Assembly (NCBI GenBank): GCA_000727475.1
Contig: KL647292.1
Location: 5,003,162 to 5,067,161 of the forward strand
Source: Sarcocystis neurona
Lineage: Eukaryota; Apicomplexa; Conoidasida; Eucoccidiorida; Sarcocystidae
Length of the DNA: 64,000 nucleotides
Direction of reading: 5' to 3'
Shown here: one piece after another, positions 33,818-48,800 of the stretch
Position numbering within the stretch: the first letter of the stretch is position 1
Layout of the letters: every line of letters starts with the position of its first letter
Position numbers and translations under genes: made by a program
Notes under the pieces: generated by a model
What the model saw: the letters and a program-made list of their open reading frames with translations, nothing else
Database searches by the model: none
What the model was told of the DNA's origin: nothing

Positions 33818-36800
33818 GTATAGCATCTTATTGCCGCAACTGCTGTGATTTTAAGAATTGTGTAAGGCGCTTGGCGCGGAAGAGACAATTGTAAACGAAA
33901 GTGATTGTGCCTCACCGGTGTTAATATGAACACAACTGGGTAGCTGGTTTCGCTGTTCGGTATGTAAGGCAGAGTCGCACACCCTGGTCGCTGCGTAGCC
34001 CACTGGAACTAGTGAGCCGCAAGTACGTTTCGCGTGGTCCGTTCCCAGCACGTGCTTTCATCCGACACGGCCTACGTGTTCGGGAAGTGCTAAAACTGTC
34101 CAGCACGTGTTCGTTGTAGCACGTCCTGAAGTACTTTCGAGATGTGATGCTGCACTAGGCCAAGCATCGATGCCAACTTTCCGTCTAAGTCAGACAGAGT
34201 TCGACTTTGGCGAAATCCCCTACAACAAAATGGCTGAAGCAGACCTCACGATAATGAACACGGGCCTCCTGGAAATGCGCTTTTCGATTGATCTTTCAAG
34301 TCTTGAACACCCGTGGATAATAGACGTCAGCAAAAAGACGGGCACGCTAGCACCAAAAGATAAGGCAAAAGTTGGAATACGTTTCAGACCTGGTACGCCT
34401 GAATGAGGTACAACGAGCATTAATCACAAAAGAAAGTGTAGAGGTTGTCTGACGTCCCGGCGTCTGGTGTACATCCTGAGTGTTGGACGCTGCAGTCGGC
34501 ACGGCCAACTGCGTTCTGCCTAGCGTACACAAAGATTCGTCCCACAGTGTCAAAGACACGTGATGAGAGTGCTGCGTTACCAACCACGACTGGAGCACGA
34601 GAGGCGTGCAGTTGATTTCTGCTTCTCGATACGCGTGCACTGAGATAAGAATACCTGAAATGAATGAACGGGTATACGTGTAAACGGTTTGTCCAGGCGC
34701 TCCCACGAATATTCAACAGACGATCTTCCTGGACCTGGGACATTTTGAGCCTATTCCAATCCAAATCAGAGGGACTGGCACTTTTCCTCACATCTCTCTT
34801 TCGCTTCCTCGAAAAGACGAGAAAACTTACGAAGAACAGTGCAAAACCGCAATAAAGAATTTGAGAGAATCTTTTGGTAAAGTCTTACCTCCGGTATACC
34901 GAATTGCAGAGTGAGACGTTCGCGACACCTGGGACGGCTCCCTTTTGACGCCTCACGACAAATAATTAGCTTTTTCGCCAGTTATTCTTTCCAACCTCAG
35001 GACAACACCATGTGGTCGAAAGGATGGCGTGTCCTGAGGGGCAAGATACTTGTCAGGACAAAATTGAAGAGGAGGTCGACAGGCTCAGTGTCTGTGACTA
35101 CCTTCGGTCACAGTATCTCTCGGTAGGCCGAAAAGGAGCCTCTTTATCAAGGCGGCGTCCGACGCTTGCTCCCCTACAGGCAAAGTAGGGTCCCTGTAGA
35201 TGGCAGACTTACTATGTTGAAACAGTGGTTGGACTCATTTTCCTAGCAAGAACACATCCTATGCTAACGCCGCCACATAGGCACAGTAATGTATCTGTAT
35301 ACGAGAAACTTTCATTGTTGAGAAAAGCGGTCGGATTCATCTTTCTGGAGTGGGGGGACGACTACTAGTTGACAAGAGGAACAGAAATACTGGGACAAAG
35401 CTTTGTCTGCAAGTTGCATCTAAGAAGTGTGTCGACAGATCTGCCTTGCAGCGTGCTGCTTCGGGATACACTGAAATGCCTTTCTGTCTGCTCGTGCTTT
35501 TCGACGTGACTGAACCTGCATGTGCTCACCAGATTCTCTCAGCTTCCCAGCAAGCGGTGATTGAGAAACAGAGGAAAGATTGCCAGACTTCAGCAGAGGA
35601 TCCTCCCGAAAGACAGTCGTCGAGTTCGTCAATGTCGGTAGGAAACGTGATTTCACAAGATTTTTTCCCCCTGTCAGAGACCAACAACTACGTACATAGA
35701 TATATGTGGAAGCGTACAAACACATATGTATATATATATATACATGTTCGCACAGTTGTGCTTATTTGGCGGTGGGCCGCTGCGTACTTTACAGCTTTTA
35801 CATAACGGATATTGTAACATTTCCGTGCAGCCTTGCTGTCTGCATGCCCGGTACGAATAATATTGCTGGACAAAATGCCATGATTTCGGTAACCTGCTAC
35901 GCTTGAGGGTGCGTCGTCTGACCGACTTCGATCTTTAGGGTGTCTCTGAACGTTTACCTGCATTGTTTGGATGAGCCCCAGTCGGCTTCAGGTTATTCGT
36001 TGAGCTCCAAGCTTCGAGCCCTTTTGGGAAGTATTCGGGTCACTGCAGCGCAGTACAAGTGTGACTTTGGAAACGTCCTCGTGGGAGAGGCTCGGAAGAA
36101 ACCTGTTAAAATTGTGAACCGCTCGAAGTGCAACATTTCCATTAAGACAAATAAGCGAGTAAGAATGGACAAGACAGTCGAGGACATCGCAGAAATTTAC
36201 TGAATGGCGATCCAGACTATTATGCGTTTAACTAGATAGATATTCCGTGACAACACTCGATGTGGCTGGGTGTGCGCCAAGATGCAATTTTCTAACTTCA
36301 TGGTCGTTGTGAATATTTGTGCACAGGCACTTGCTTCCTCCGGCTTTTCCGTTGAACCGGAAAGCATTCACCGTCTCGCTCCTCAACAAGAAGCAGTACT
36401 ACAACTGGGCTGTACCCTCGAAAAGGAAGGACCCATCTCTGCTCTTCTCCAAATACAGGTTCACGACGGTCCTCTGTACACAGTCGACCTCTGCGCCACA
36501 TTTGTTATACCTGAGATATCCCTTTCGTCCGATCGTATTGACTTCGGAATCGTACAAAGAGGTAACACAAAATCGTGCCTGGCTCACTGGCCTGTCGCCT
36601 CTCCTGTGAATGTAATATTTATATAACTGAATCAGCAGCTTCTAAAAGCCGGTCTATTTTGGTGCTCTTTACGTTGCGCACAAGGATTGCCCCGTGGCAG
36701 CAGCTGTCCACGTTCAGGCTTCTTCCCACCACCAGATGGTCCAGTAGTGTTGTCAGACCACTACATGCACGTGCATCTGCACACCGACCTAACACACGTC

Positions 36801-39800
36801 TTCCACACAGCCGTCCTTCGTACAACAGCTGCAAACGTAGTGTCACGCCACTGTCCCGGTGTCTTGAACAGGGCAGAGGAAGACCGTATTCGTCAGATTC
36901 TCAAATATCTGTAGCATGCCAGTAAACTGGAGATTACGAGAGGGCATTGACAAAACCCAAAAAGATCAAAACGGCGAAAAAGCTTTCCTCGTAGAGCCTA
37001 CGCATGCTTCCTTGAATCCACGTATGGCGAAGCTGTACCGGCTTTAAGGTGTAAATGGTGTCGTAGCCGAGCTGCTGGACGTGGGAACTACATCAGCCTC
37101 TCCAGCCACACTGCGCAGATGGCTTGGGTGGCATAGAAACCACCTCCCGTGAACTCCATTGCATCCCCAACACTTTATCACTGTACGCGCCAAGTACAGC
37201 TCACACGACGTTTACGTTTCTCTGCCGTGCTCGTCCACAGGAGACTTCGTGGACGTCAGGATTCATTTCAGACCAGACTGCTTAAAGAGAGAATATATGA
37301 CAAAGTTGATAATTCAAATAGAAGACAATCCTCGCTGGAAATACATTTTGGTGAAAGCGAGGACGCAGGTACCGTCCCTCTCAATCCTTCCGTCCAGTTG
37401 TCTCGAGTTCGGTAATTGCCTACCGAAACAAGCGGCTAAACAAGAATTAATTCTCTTCAACGACGGCCCAAATACTTGCGAGGTGTACTGTCCTGACCTT
37501 GATGAGCGGTTTAAAGCTTATGAACAAATTCTGCGCGAGTACCCTGACTACAACGAGAAAGGTCTTGCTTACCTCCCAGTGAGGTAAAGCATATCTCCCG
37601 TCGTCAGTCCTCCGATCACCTTTTAGGTCCCGTACCTTCCTGTAGAGTGGTGCCGTAGCTAAATGGAGACCGACAGGTCATACTCACCACGAAAACTTCC
37701 TCAGCAGATGGTTTGACAGTCCCACATGGCGTCGACGTGCGCGTGACTTGAAATATCGTCATACAGCTGACCGATTTATTAGATCTGCAACTGCAGCACG
37801 AGAGTGTTTCACTTCAAAACCATTGCTTGAGCATAGTTTGCGAGGTCCTGACTTTCCGGCGTGTGCATGCACGGGCACGGTTGGTTTAACTGAACATACT
37901 GAAGGAATACATCTAGTGAAGTGCAATAGAGAACCTGCTGAAAACATTATTCGCGTCCACTTCCTAGCGATTCTGCTTGATAATAGACGCTGCACGCTAA
38001 TGTGCGTGTTGTTGGGGACAGGAAACCTGGAAGGCCTTTCTGGAAGCGAGTTATTCGACGAGTGCGTGCTTTACAAGAGGAAAGTCCTTCACTGCCTGAT
38101 GACGCGCAGCGACAGTCAAACGAAAAGTCCAGCGCTGATGGACTGCAAAGCAGCCACCCACTCAAAAATGAGCTACCTGCCAATGGTTTTAACGTGAAAT
38201 GTCATCCAGCACTCGACCCTGCTCTGGATTTGAGTGACTCGGAGGATGAGGACAAGGCCTTTGAGATGTATCCACACAGAGTCCCAACTCGTAAAAGGTC
38301 AGATTGCATTCCTGTGCAGTATGACCAAGGAAGTTCACTCTTTTCTTTAGTCGCGTGCATGCTTCCGCGTCAGTTTTGACAGTACGGTAGCTGTTGCCTT
38401 TCCATGTCTTTACAGGATAAACGCTCTCGTCATTGGGCCGACTGCAACTGGCAAGAGCACAATAGCGCAGCGACTTTCCACCAAACAGAGATTGCTGCTG
38501 ACCGTCGATGAATGTGTTGACTGGGTTACCTCTGAGGAAATTGTCAAACGGGCCAGCCTGCGAACCGACGAAGACTTCTGTGCTCTAGCAGCAACGCTGA
38601 AACCACTTGTGGACAGCTGCAAGGAAGCTGATGTGGAGCAGTCCACAAAAAAAGGTGATATGCGTTTTACGTCAGTGAGACGGCTACAGGTCATCCTCCC
38701 TGTCTCACGTGGACTTCTCCGAGACTCGTCTGCGGCCGACGGCATCGCCGTCTTTCCGTAGCTAGTATGTGTCTGGGTACGGTTGAACGTCCCCTGGCTG
38801 CATCGTTGTCACTGGGGAGTGCCTCGGGTGTGACTGTTACAGGACATCGAGCCAAGGTCAAAGGCGCTGAGAAAAAGGTCGTAGCTTCAGCAGCTTCCCC
38901 TATTCCCCCCCGGTACATCATTAGTTCTATTCAGTACCGGACTGCAATGCCCGATTGTTACGGAGGAGCGGTGTTCGATGGTACGGCGAGTCTATATTGT
39001 GCTTCCGACGAAGTTGCTGCCGAGTGCATCGTGAAGGCGCTGAAGGACGAGCAACTTGTTGTATTTTCTTTGAAGGTACGCTCTTCTGTTGTGGAGACGG
39101 GCCATGTCTGCACGCTCTCTACGCCACACGGATTCAGGTGTATATAAAAGGTAGCCGAAGTCGAGAAACATTTGCACCAAGCGTGCTGGCCGTGACTCAC
39201 CTAGTGTTTAAGACAGGAGGAGATTGAAAGGTCCTAACTCGGTACGATGCGCGACGCAGTCGTATTTTCCTGCGCAACTATGAAGCTTTCATGGCGTAGT
39301 GCTTCACGGGAATCTGTGAACCTAAACGTCGTAGACCCTGAACACTACACTCGAAGATCTCAATGCGTTGGACGCAGTTTTACCCGGAAATGCCTAAGCC
39401 GTGCGCTCAAGAGGAGGTGCCACCCGAAGCGCTAACAGCTGGCCTGCATTATTACAAATACCTTAGCATGGCGCTGCAGCAGCACGAAAAAGCTCTGCAA
39501 GAGGAACTCGAAGGCAAACTTTCTGACGGAAAGAAAAAACCGTTGAAAGTTTTGCCGGAGGGTTCTGAACAAACCCGCACTTCCAGCCCACAGCCTGCAA
39601 CAATCTCGCAACGAGATGGAAGAACGGGTCCATCAGAGCACGACATAGAAGTGCTTCGAAAACAATTGAGTCTCCTACAAGCTCAGCGTCAACGACTCGA
39701 GACCTGCTTTGTCCAAGCTAAATCAGCGAGTCAGTTCGTTTCCGAACAAATTACCCAAGGGCGTTCGGTTGAAAACCGACTCGTTTCGAACTGGAAATGT

Positions 39801-42800
39801 TTCACATGTGACGGGTGGCTAACTGAGAAGAATGAGCTGGGGTGCGAAGGTACGACGCAAGGCTCTGCGTCGACTCCAACAGCCGCAGGCGAGGAGACAG
39901 CGCAAGGGGTCCAAGCTGCACAACTTTCCCAGAACGCTACAAATCGCAGCGGGGATGCAGTCGAGGCCGAGTACGATTCGACACCCGCGTTGCTAGCGCT
40001 CCCCCCCAACATCAAAATCGTCGACCTGATCAACGAGAACGGTGTACAACTAGAGACACTGTGTTCAACCGCTTTTGCTGAGTTAGCCGACCCAGATATT
40101 CCGCAGGAGCCCCCCGTGCCCGAACCGAAGTTGAGTGAAGTCATCCGGCGACCGGGACCAGCCAACAAAGAAAGGAAGATCGCTTCTATTTTCGCAATCT
40201 TCTCTCCCGTAGTCGCTGAAGAACCTGGCTCTTTAGAGGAGAGTGATCCAAGGGCAAAGATTCTGAAGAAGGCAAAGGAGGCTCAGGCGTCGAAGGCAGT
40301 TTTAAAAGGAAAGAAGGACTCGAAATCGTAAGCGTCGATGCAAGAGCTGTGAACAGGTGCTAGCTAACTTTGACGTCAGCTCCTTTGTGAGGGAGGGAGG
40401 AATTTAAACGCTTGTATCGTGCGAAGTCTGCTAGCGATGCGCTGTCGCACTAAATCGTAAGAATACTAGAGTCTGAACGTAACCCCTTTCCGAAAGACAT
40501 CGACGTTCTTATCGATTGCCAAATCAACGGTCGCGGCCTAGAGTTTTTCCAACTTTCCCTCACTGAGCTGTTGAGCAGAGAAGAAGACACCATAAGCTGG
40601 ATCCTCGAGCATGAGCCAAACCATCTGAAGACTACTAGGTGGAAATTGGAACCACACAGCAAACAAATAATTCTTGTCAAATTCTGCACGGATAAAGTGG
40701 GCACGTACGAAGCAGACCTCAAATTTCAACTTGTTGGAGACACTCACGTTTTTGACATCAAGGCCCTCGCTTCGTGCGGCATTCCCAGAGTGAACGCGGC
40801 ACCGAGACATATTTACAGGAGCTGTCTAAAGGAGCGGCCGAAAGATGGACTAGTGCGGAGACAATACATCATCAATGAGGTAAAAACAATGGTGACACAC
40901 TCATGTAACGAAATCGTGTCGGGACGGAAACATATATCATTCGAAGTACGGGAAAGTCTGCTGAGGCACTACCGGTATTCATAGTAAGTGCAGTGCTCCA
41001 GCAGAGTGGTGCCGGCGTCGGTCGCACAGCACCACAAACGGCTGCTGCTGCACGTGAATGCGTTTCTGCACCCAAGCTGAGATCTTCCCCGACCTTGCGA
41101 CTCTGTCCAGCACAACGATTCCCTGTGCTTCAGAGACTGTACGACTTCGGACCTTTACTGATAGGCAGGCAGCCCTCCTTGGCCAGAGCCTTATACGTGA
41201 ATGCGAGTGAGGCCGAGGGGGGTGATCCTGTCGAAGTTCCTGAGGAACTGGTGAAGCACCACGACTCGTTTATGCTGAAAAACTGTTCCTCGTTTGCTAC
41301 CGTCGCCCGCTGTTACGTGCAAAGCGCAGGAGATCCTTCTGCAGAACTCAGTCAGTCCTAACTGCACGTCATGAAGCTCCACGTGAAATCAGAGCAGTTG
41401 AAGCTGAAGTTAAGTACACGTAGTTGACTTCTGAGACTCAGAAACCTTTCAGGCTATGTGAACAAAGGCTACGCGTTGCGCAGAATACTCCCACCCTACC
41501 GCTTGAGGCGGGTCTTGGGTGGTCCTCTAGTGGTCACGTGCGCGATCGCGTGACGCGCACAGCCACGGAGATCTTGGCAGTTACAACGAAGTAGCTATGT
41601 TCACTTACTTGCGGTTTGGAAAAACACAACTGAGACAAATGCGGGTGCATACCATCGTAAAAGGGGTCCCAACTGTATGCAATTTGACTCAGGCGATCAC
41701 CCTTCAAGAGGGAAAAAGTCGAAAGGACCTCTCCTTGACAACCAGTTTTTCGTGTACCCAAGTGAAATGCCTTTAAAACCCGGTGAAGCAAAAGCACTTC
41801 ACGTGTGGTGTTTCCCGAAGACAGTCGGGGAGCTACGGGATGTTCTTGTTGTGGTGCTGAGGAACAATCCTGAACCGCTTGAAGTCGTTTTGGCTGCAGA
41901 AGGATCGCATCCAAAAGTGGTAGTTCATCCAGATCAGCTTCAATTTGGTCGCGTCTTACTAGGCCAGACGGTTAGGAAGTAAGTGTTCGTACACAACTGA
42001 AATCGGTGTAGCTCTCGAAGAGAAACGGGGTTGACCGTGTATCCGCATGCCTGAACGCATTTTGTACGTGGAGGCTTTGGCGGGGGAGGCAGTAAGACTG
42101 CGGCTCAATACTTGTCCTTCTTGCCCCCAGAGCACTCGTGGCAGACGTGGAACTGAGAAAATCATGAGGCACTGGCGGCGGGTGCTCCTGCCGGACTCAA
42201 AATCTATAAAAAGCTTTTATTTCTAGTCGTGACAAGATAACAGACTCACACCTGCCCACGACTTGCTCAAGCCGTGCTTGACCGTCGAGTGTCTTGTTTC
42301 TACCTCGCGTCTTCACCAGCTGAAGAGTGCAGACCGCTTCTCTTCCGCCGTGTCTGTCTCAAAAGCCGACTGGTGGACAGATTTGCCCGTGGTGTGCAGT
42401 CTACTTCTCTGTCTCACACACAGGACAGTCAGGTTGAAGAATGCCTCTCCAGTTCACACAAGGTGGACATTACTCGGCTCTGAGATCACGCAGAAAACCG
42501 TAAAAATCGAGCCAGAAACTGAAGGAATACTGGAGCCTTTGGGCGAAGTCGAATTGCAAGTAGCGTTTTCTCCTACCCAGAAAGCAGGAACCTTCAGCAC
42601 GAAGCTGTCTTTGAAGGTACAAGACGCAGAAGGCCCCGGCCTGGGACCTTCAGAAGCGACCGCGCCACAGGAGGCGAAGACAATCGGAGGTACCTTGATC
42701 AGTCGAGAAGTATCACGTGTATTGTCAGCGGCTGTCGTCGCCCTGGAGAGACCATGGTGTTGTAGTTGTGCGGCGTCGGGTGTCCGTCTGCGTCCGATCG

Positions 42801-45800
42801 GAGGTTGCAGAAGTTGTTCAATGTCGCTCTTGCAGTGGAAGGTGAGGCCTTTTGCGTCGACGTTGCCATTGACCTTGGGAACAAAAGCCGGACCGTAGAA
42901 TTTGGAAACGTCAGAGTCGGTGAATCCACAGAGACGCCAGTCACGATAATAAACAAAGGAAAGAGTCCCGTTAAATACCATTTCAGGTAAAACCTCCTAC
43001 CTAACACATGCTGCACATGTTGAAGTCCCACAGTTGTGCGCTCCTCCGACAGCAGCTTACGGCTGTCCCGCTTTCGCCACTTCAAAATGGAGAACGCAGT
43101 TCTGTTACGAGCGTGTTCCGACGCTAAGAGGTGGGCAATTCGCATTCTTGGTATCATATACTTCTTCGCCAGCCGGCCCACTGCTACGTTTTTTGTAAAT
43201 TTTTCACAGTATTAAGTCCCGCCAGCTCCGGAGTATATTTTCTTTTCTTGGGTCTGACGACGAGTTGAAACCGGGAGAACACCGAAAGCTGTCGATCAAA
43301 TGCACCGCTGACCGCGAGCTGCACCTGCAAGAGGCAAACGAGATCTTGCTTAAGTTGCAGGACTCCGAAAGTGGCGCGTGTGTAGAGCCGCCGTTGCCGC
43401 CGTTTGGCCTCACTGTGCACGCCGACTACAACTACGTATCGATCGTGCCGCCGCGGGGCATTAATTTTGGGCCTGTTGAAAGTGGCAGAACACACACCTT
43501 GTACGTTAGTGCCTCCCTCACGAGCTGGGGCTGTAGTAGAGGCTCAGAAGTGTTCTTTTGAGGGGACGCATTTGCAATCAATCAGCTCGCACCTTGTTCA
43601 CACAGACCCGACACCGTGCGGGTACGGTAGCCCTCTGCTGTCATACACAGGTGGAAATTAGCGGTTGAATTTTCAATTTCTGCACGGTTTCTAGGCCATT
43701 CGAGATTCGCAATGAAGGCAGATTTGGCTTCGAATGGTTCCTCCAAGACCAAGAACACGTGGGTCTTCCTTTATCGGTGGACTCACCGAGAAAGAGGCCT
43801 GCCGAGCCCCCGACGAAGAGTACTAACGCAAAGGGGAAAGCACCCTTAAAGCCAAAAACACAGGTGGTCGCTACTGGGGGACGAAATCAGCCCTGTGCTG
43901 CACAGATTGGCCCCTTTAAAGTGCTACCTTTTAAGGGGTTTTTGGAGCCGGGCGCAAAGGTCGTCTGTGAAGCCCAATATTTGGCGCAAGGCGATGCCAA
44001 TCACTCCGTAAAACTAGCTTTGCTGGTAAGCCCGATTGCACTCCGGAAGTATTTCCGTGGGTTTCAGCGTAAAGGCTCACTGCGCGCTTGTGTGCGAACA
44101 GCTGTTGTTTTCCTTTTTCCATTGAACGTGAAGATCTTACATGAAGCCGCCATTCCCTACAGCCGGTGACACGAGCCTTAGTAGTGTACACTGCAGGTGC
44201 AGGCGACTAATGGCACTCGAGTTGTTTCGTGCAGAACTGCGGGGTCTGCTGACCAGAGTGGGTGCAGGAGGACAGCCTGGAATTTCAAGAGCATCGCACA
44301 CCGTACAGCAGCTTTGTGGGGAGGGCCTGCACATCTTAACGAGGGACGTTTTCGTGACGCAACAGCAGAACTACAATGTGGGATTGCCAACCTCGAATGT
44401 CTTGGGGATTTCTCTCCCAAAACATGACCCACGCGAAAACCTTTTTAGGCTTTCAAGAAAGCCACAGAATGGGTAGTGGGTTGCACAGTGTGGAGTGGTC
44501 GGTAACACCTTCCTTTTTTAGGTGCAAGGAGTCAAGATTGAAAAAGGGGACGACGTCATCGTTAGCACGGTGGGCAGCTGGACTTCACTGGAAACAGAAG
44601 GCTCACCACCGTCTGAAGGCGTCGAACCTGCACATCCGCGGTCGGCGCAGCGCCCGATTCCGGCAGCTGAGTATACCCTACAAGCACAAAGTTGCGTACC
44701 TGCCCTGATTACAGACGTAAGCTACTGGAACAGCCCCTTTTTTTTGCTCCGCTCATCCTGCCGCCTACTGCAGAAGTCGCTGATCTCTCGCTACCTGGGC
44801 ACCACGGAGGCGAGCAAGTCAACGACTGGAACCTGCATATGAGGAAACGTGACAGACTTGAAGAATCTTGTGTGTACACTACACGGGCTTTTGTGGGAAT
44901 GCGTTTTGACGACATTAGAAGGGCTGATCTGTGTTCTGTCCTCAGCCAAACTGGGTGTTCGAAGAGCAGTTTGTGATTGCTAATTCAGAGGAGGCAGCAG
45001 CATGGTCTGGTATGCATGACGCACGAATCTACCTCGTGGAAGAGCAGTGTCTTTGCTTTGGTCCAGTCATAGTCGGAGGGGGGGGAAACCGGAACGGAGT
45101 ACACGAGCGAATTCGCATTGGAAACCCAAAATCTGTCCCGGCCGACGTGACGATGGACTTAAAGTGTTTCAAAGGTCCAGCAGATAAATCGTCCACGGTA
45201 AGAAATACACCACGTGACGACGGACGTGTAGACTTGCACCCAACTCGGTATGCTCTTGCTGTTCTTGCTTTTTTTCTCGCCCGGGCGTGCTCAGTGACAT
45301 GCTAAACAAAAAGCGGCAATTTCCAAGCGCATTTCAAGATAGAGGGTAACAACCGGCACCATATCCAGCCGCGTGGTTGTAAATATTTCATCGTCCGGCT
45401 GTCCTTATTCTGCTCTCTCCGGGTCTTTGCAGATCAGAAAAGCGTGCGTCCAGTGACATCCTGAACAGGCAGAACAAGCGTATAATCTCCGTGTGTTTGC
45501 CACTTTTCACTGCCGCTCAAAGGTTGTGAACGCTCCTTGTGCATTACTATGTATTAGTGCTTTATCATCCGTTGACAGCAGCCACTCTGTACGCACGCTA
45601 CTGGAACTTCCTCTGTCACCTGTGCTGCGTACTCCGTCAGGCACCGGAAGATGGAGTTTTTGATGTTCAGCCAAAACATTTCAGTCTTGGGCCGCACGAA
45701 ACCAAGCACGTGGTACTAATCTTTCGGCCTGTTTCCATCCGACGCTACAGTGCAACCCTCTCGGCCATTGTCGATCACAGCACTCCAGATACCGGCACTT

Positions 45801-48800
45801 TGTCCTTTGAGTTGAGAGGTGAAGGAACATTGCCAACGGTGATGTTGACGATTTCTGGGAGCCGCTCTCTAATGTCAAGTGGTGAGGAATACAGCCCAGC
45901 AGCAACGGAGTCCTGCAGGAGCCCTCGTCGCAGCTGCGCGTACAATGTGCTCCATCGCAGTGCTCCTTAAGGCCGGAATCTACGTTGGCAGGAATGGCTT
46001 CTGATAGCTCTAATGCAGGAGATACGATCACTTTCACCTGTACCACAGAGGCACGCTAGTGGAGAGTCAGCGAGAGGGGCAGGACAGCGACGGTACACTC
46101 GAGAAATGCGCACTGGCGGCATCTGGTCTCCACCAGAGTGACAGCTGAGGCGGTGGCAGGGATGGAGGGCTTAACTTGAACCATAGCAACGTTGCAGCAA
46201 TTGCAGCGAGACACACAGGTGTTCCATTTGGGCAAAACTCTTCCGTTCTTCATGCTCCAAGTCTCAGCTGTGGCAGCGCGGTACTCCGTGTACCAATTGT
46301 AAATGGTAGTTGGGGGCTACAAAAACAAAAGGGCGCTTGTTAGACTGAAATGCACCTTCGTCTCATACAGCACGTAGAATTTGGTCAACAAGATAAACTT
46401 CTCGGATACAACAGCTGGAAGACCTTTCTGCAGGGGCAGACTTGAAGTGTCATTAGTGAATCCCAATGTCAATGGAACGAACACAAAACTCCTTTTCAGT
46501 GCGTTTTCTACCTCTGTTTTTCTGCTTTCGAATCAGAAAAGACTTACTCTCCAGTCGTTAACTTTGGACGCGTGGCCGTTGGCAAGTCCTTCACTGCTGT
46601 TGCCCGTCTAGATAACCACGGCGTCGTTCCCGCAACGGCGCGATGCGAGCACGGCGCCTCATCCTGTGTACGAGTGGATCTACCTGACACTGTTTCCTTA
46701 AACGCCAACGAATCAAAGGAGTTTAAAGTAAGGAATTTGTTTTGCAACTTTTGCTTAATTATTCTACACGTGATGTTTAGCTTGGAGATTCAAAATGGAT
46801 CGCGCAAAGGTGCGTCTGCAGCTTTTTGATGCTGAAGCCACTGCCAGGACTGCAGTTCCTCAGATTACTCGTCCACTCGTCCCCCTCGCAAACATCCTCT
46901 TCATGTACGGAGGTTCTGAGAACTTTTGCTATGCAGATCCACCTTACACCGAAGGAGCCAGAGGAAGTGGACTACAGCTTCCGACTTAACACAGTCTCGA
47001 ACCCGTACGAAGACGTAGTGGTACACGTCAGAGCAACGAGCTACGTGGAGGAATGTTGCTGGTCGATCAGTCCCTCCGTCGGTGCAGGTGCTTCTTGCAC
47101 TATTCCAAGAGAGTTGGAGTTGGAAGAAGGAGATGTGGCAGAAAAAGACGGGACCGAAAACAGGACTCCGGATTTGCTAGACTTCGGAGACGTCGCCTTA
47201 GAGGAAACCCGTACAATGACCACATATCTCGTAAACAAGACAGAGAATGTGCTGAAATTTGAGATCAATGTGAACTCTGTTGCGCCGGCTATCCGTTCCT
47301 GCTTACAAGTATCACCAATGTCGGGCCAGCTGCAAGGCTTTGAAGCCAAAGAGTTCAAAGTGCAGTTTGCTGCTAGAGAGCCCGTAAGTGTCGACGCCGC
47401 CTGCATTATCTGCAAAGTTGGGCGGCTCAGAGAAGTGGACTCAGCAGCCCACAAATTGGTAACAAGATCAGCTAAGACTGCAAAAGGAGGGAGAGGGATT
47501 CCTGCAGGAGCAGATTCTAATGAGGGTTTTGAGGAATCTAGGACAGGATCCATCTACCAGGTGGAACCTGGGAGCGAGCTCGACCTCCCGCTAGCAATCA
47601 CCGCACGCTCTGACGTGCGGCAGTGCGAAATAGACGCATCAATCGTGGACTTTGAGACGACAATGCTATTCAGGTCGAGAAGGTTCAGCTTTTCTGTAGT
47701 AAGTCAGTACTAAGTCAGTGCGTTCGATGTGCCGCTGGGTGCGCCGCTGCTTCGAGTACGACACGCTCGCCAGGTCTACCTGCCCCTTTTGAAATGCGTC
47801 GAGCCACACTCCGCGTGCGTGCTGCTCCGTTCAGCACAATCCCTCGAAGGTGTCTCTGCCTTTCAATTTCCACTGGGAAGACTCGGACAAACTAGTTGAT
47901 GAGCCTCCGTTTTACAATTTGACACCAAAAACTGGAGTCGTACCACCCGGGTCGAAACGTGTGAGTTTGCGGCCCGTATCTTAGACACTCTGCGAAGTAC
48001 AGAGCCCCAACCTGCCGGACCAGAGGCAAAGCTATACGGTGGACGGGGACCAGACTACTAAACCATGACTGTTGAGGCACACGACCGTTCGGGTTTCAAC
48101 CTTAGGAGGGCTACACACCGTACTTGTGGAGCTGCCCTCACGTGCGCCGCTGCTCAGGAACCGTGCTTTACAAGTACCTAGAACTTCCTTTCACGGTGTC
48201 GTGCCAGTTAGCAAATCCCGTGGTACACTCAAAAAGAGGTCCGCTCTCACTTCTGTCAGTAGGCTTTCTCTGCCGGGGTTGACTGCGTCACAGGAGATCT
48301 TCCTGGACTTCGCTCCTAGAGAACTTGCGGTTTTCCAAAGATCTCTCGTCTGCTCGTACGCAACGCTTCCCTGTAGTAGGGAAGAGAGACGCATTATGGT
48401 GAACGGGACGGCGATTAGGCCCGTGTGTCACTTTGACCTACCGCCGAGCGACTATTTGGAGCGTCGTGCTCAAACTACGATAGCCACAATAAACCCCAAA
48501 GTCAAGGTACGATGTTTACTCTGGCGTTTAGGTGCATGCTGAGGGTCACTTACCATAGGGCGGAACGTCTGTGTATATTTCTGTACACGCGTTCCACTGC
48601 CGCTGATGCAGAAGTACTATGAGTGGTCTTTTCTCAAGTGTCAGCTCTAGGGTAATCCTGTGCAGGGATCATAGGCGCATTCCTTTTCGGGAGGACAGAA
48701 ACGACTCGTTGGATACGCCGGAGCGTGTGCACACTTGGTATGTGCGAGGCTCTCAGATATTCGAGGTGTGCAGCATTGGAATAGGTGTCAAAAGTACAGG

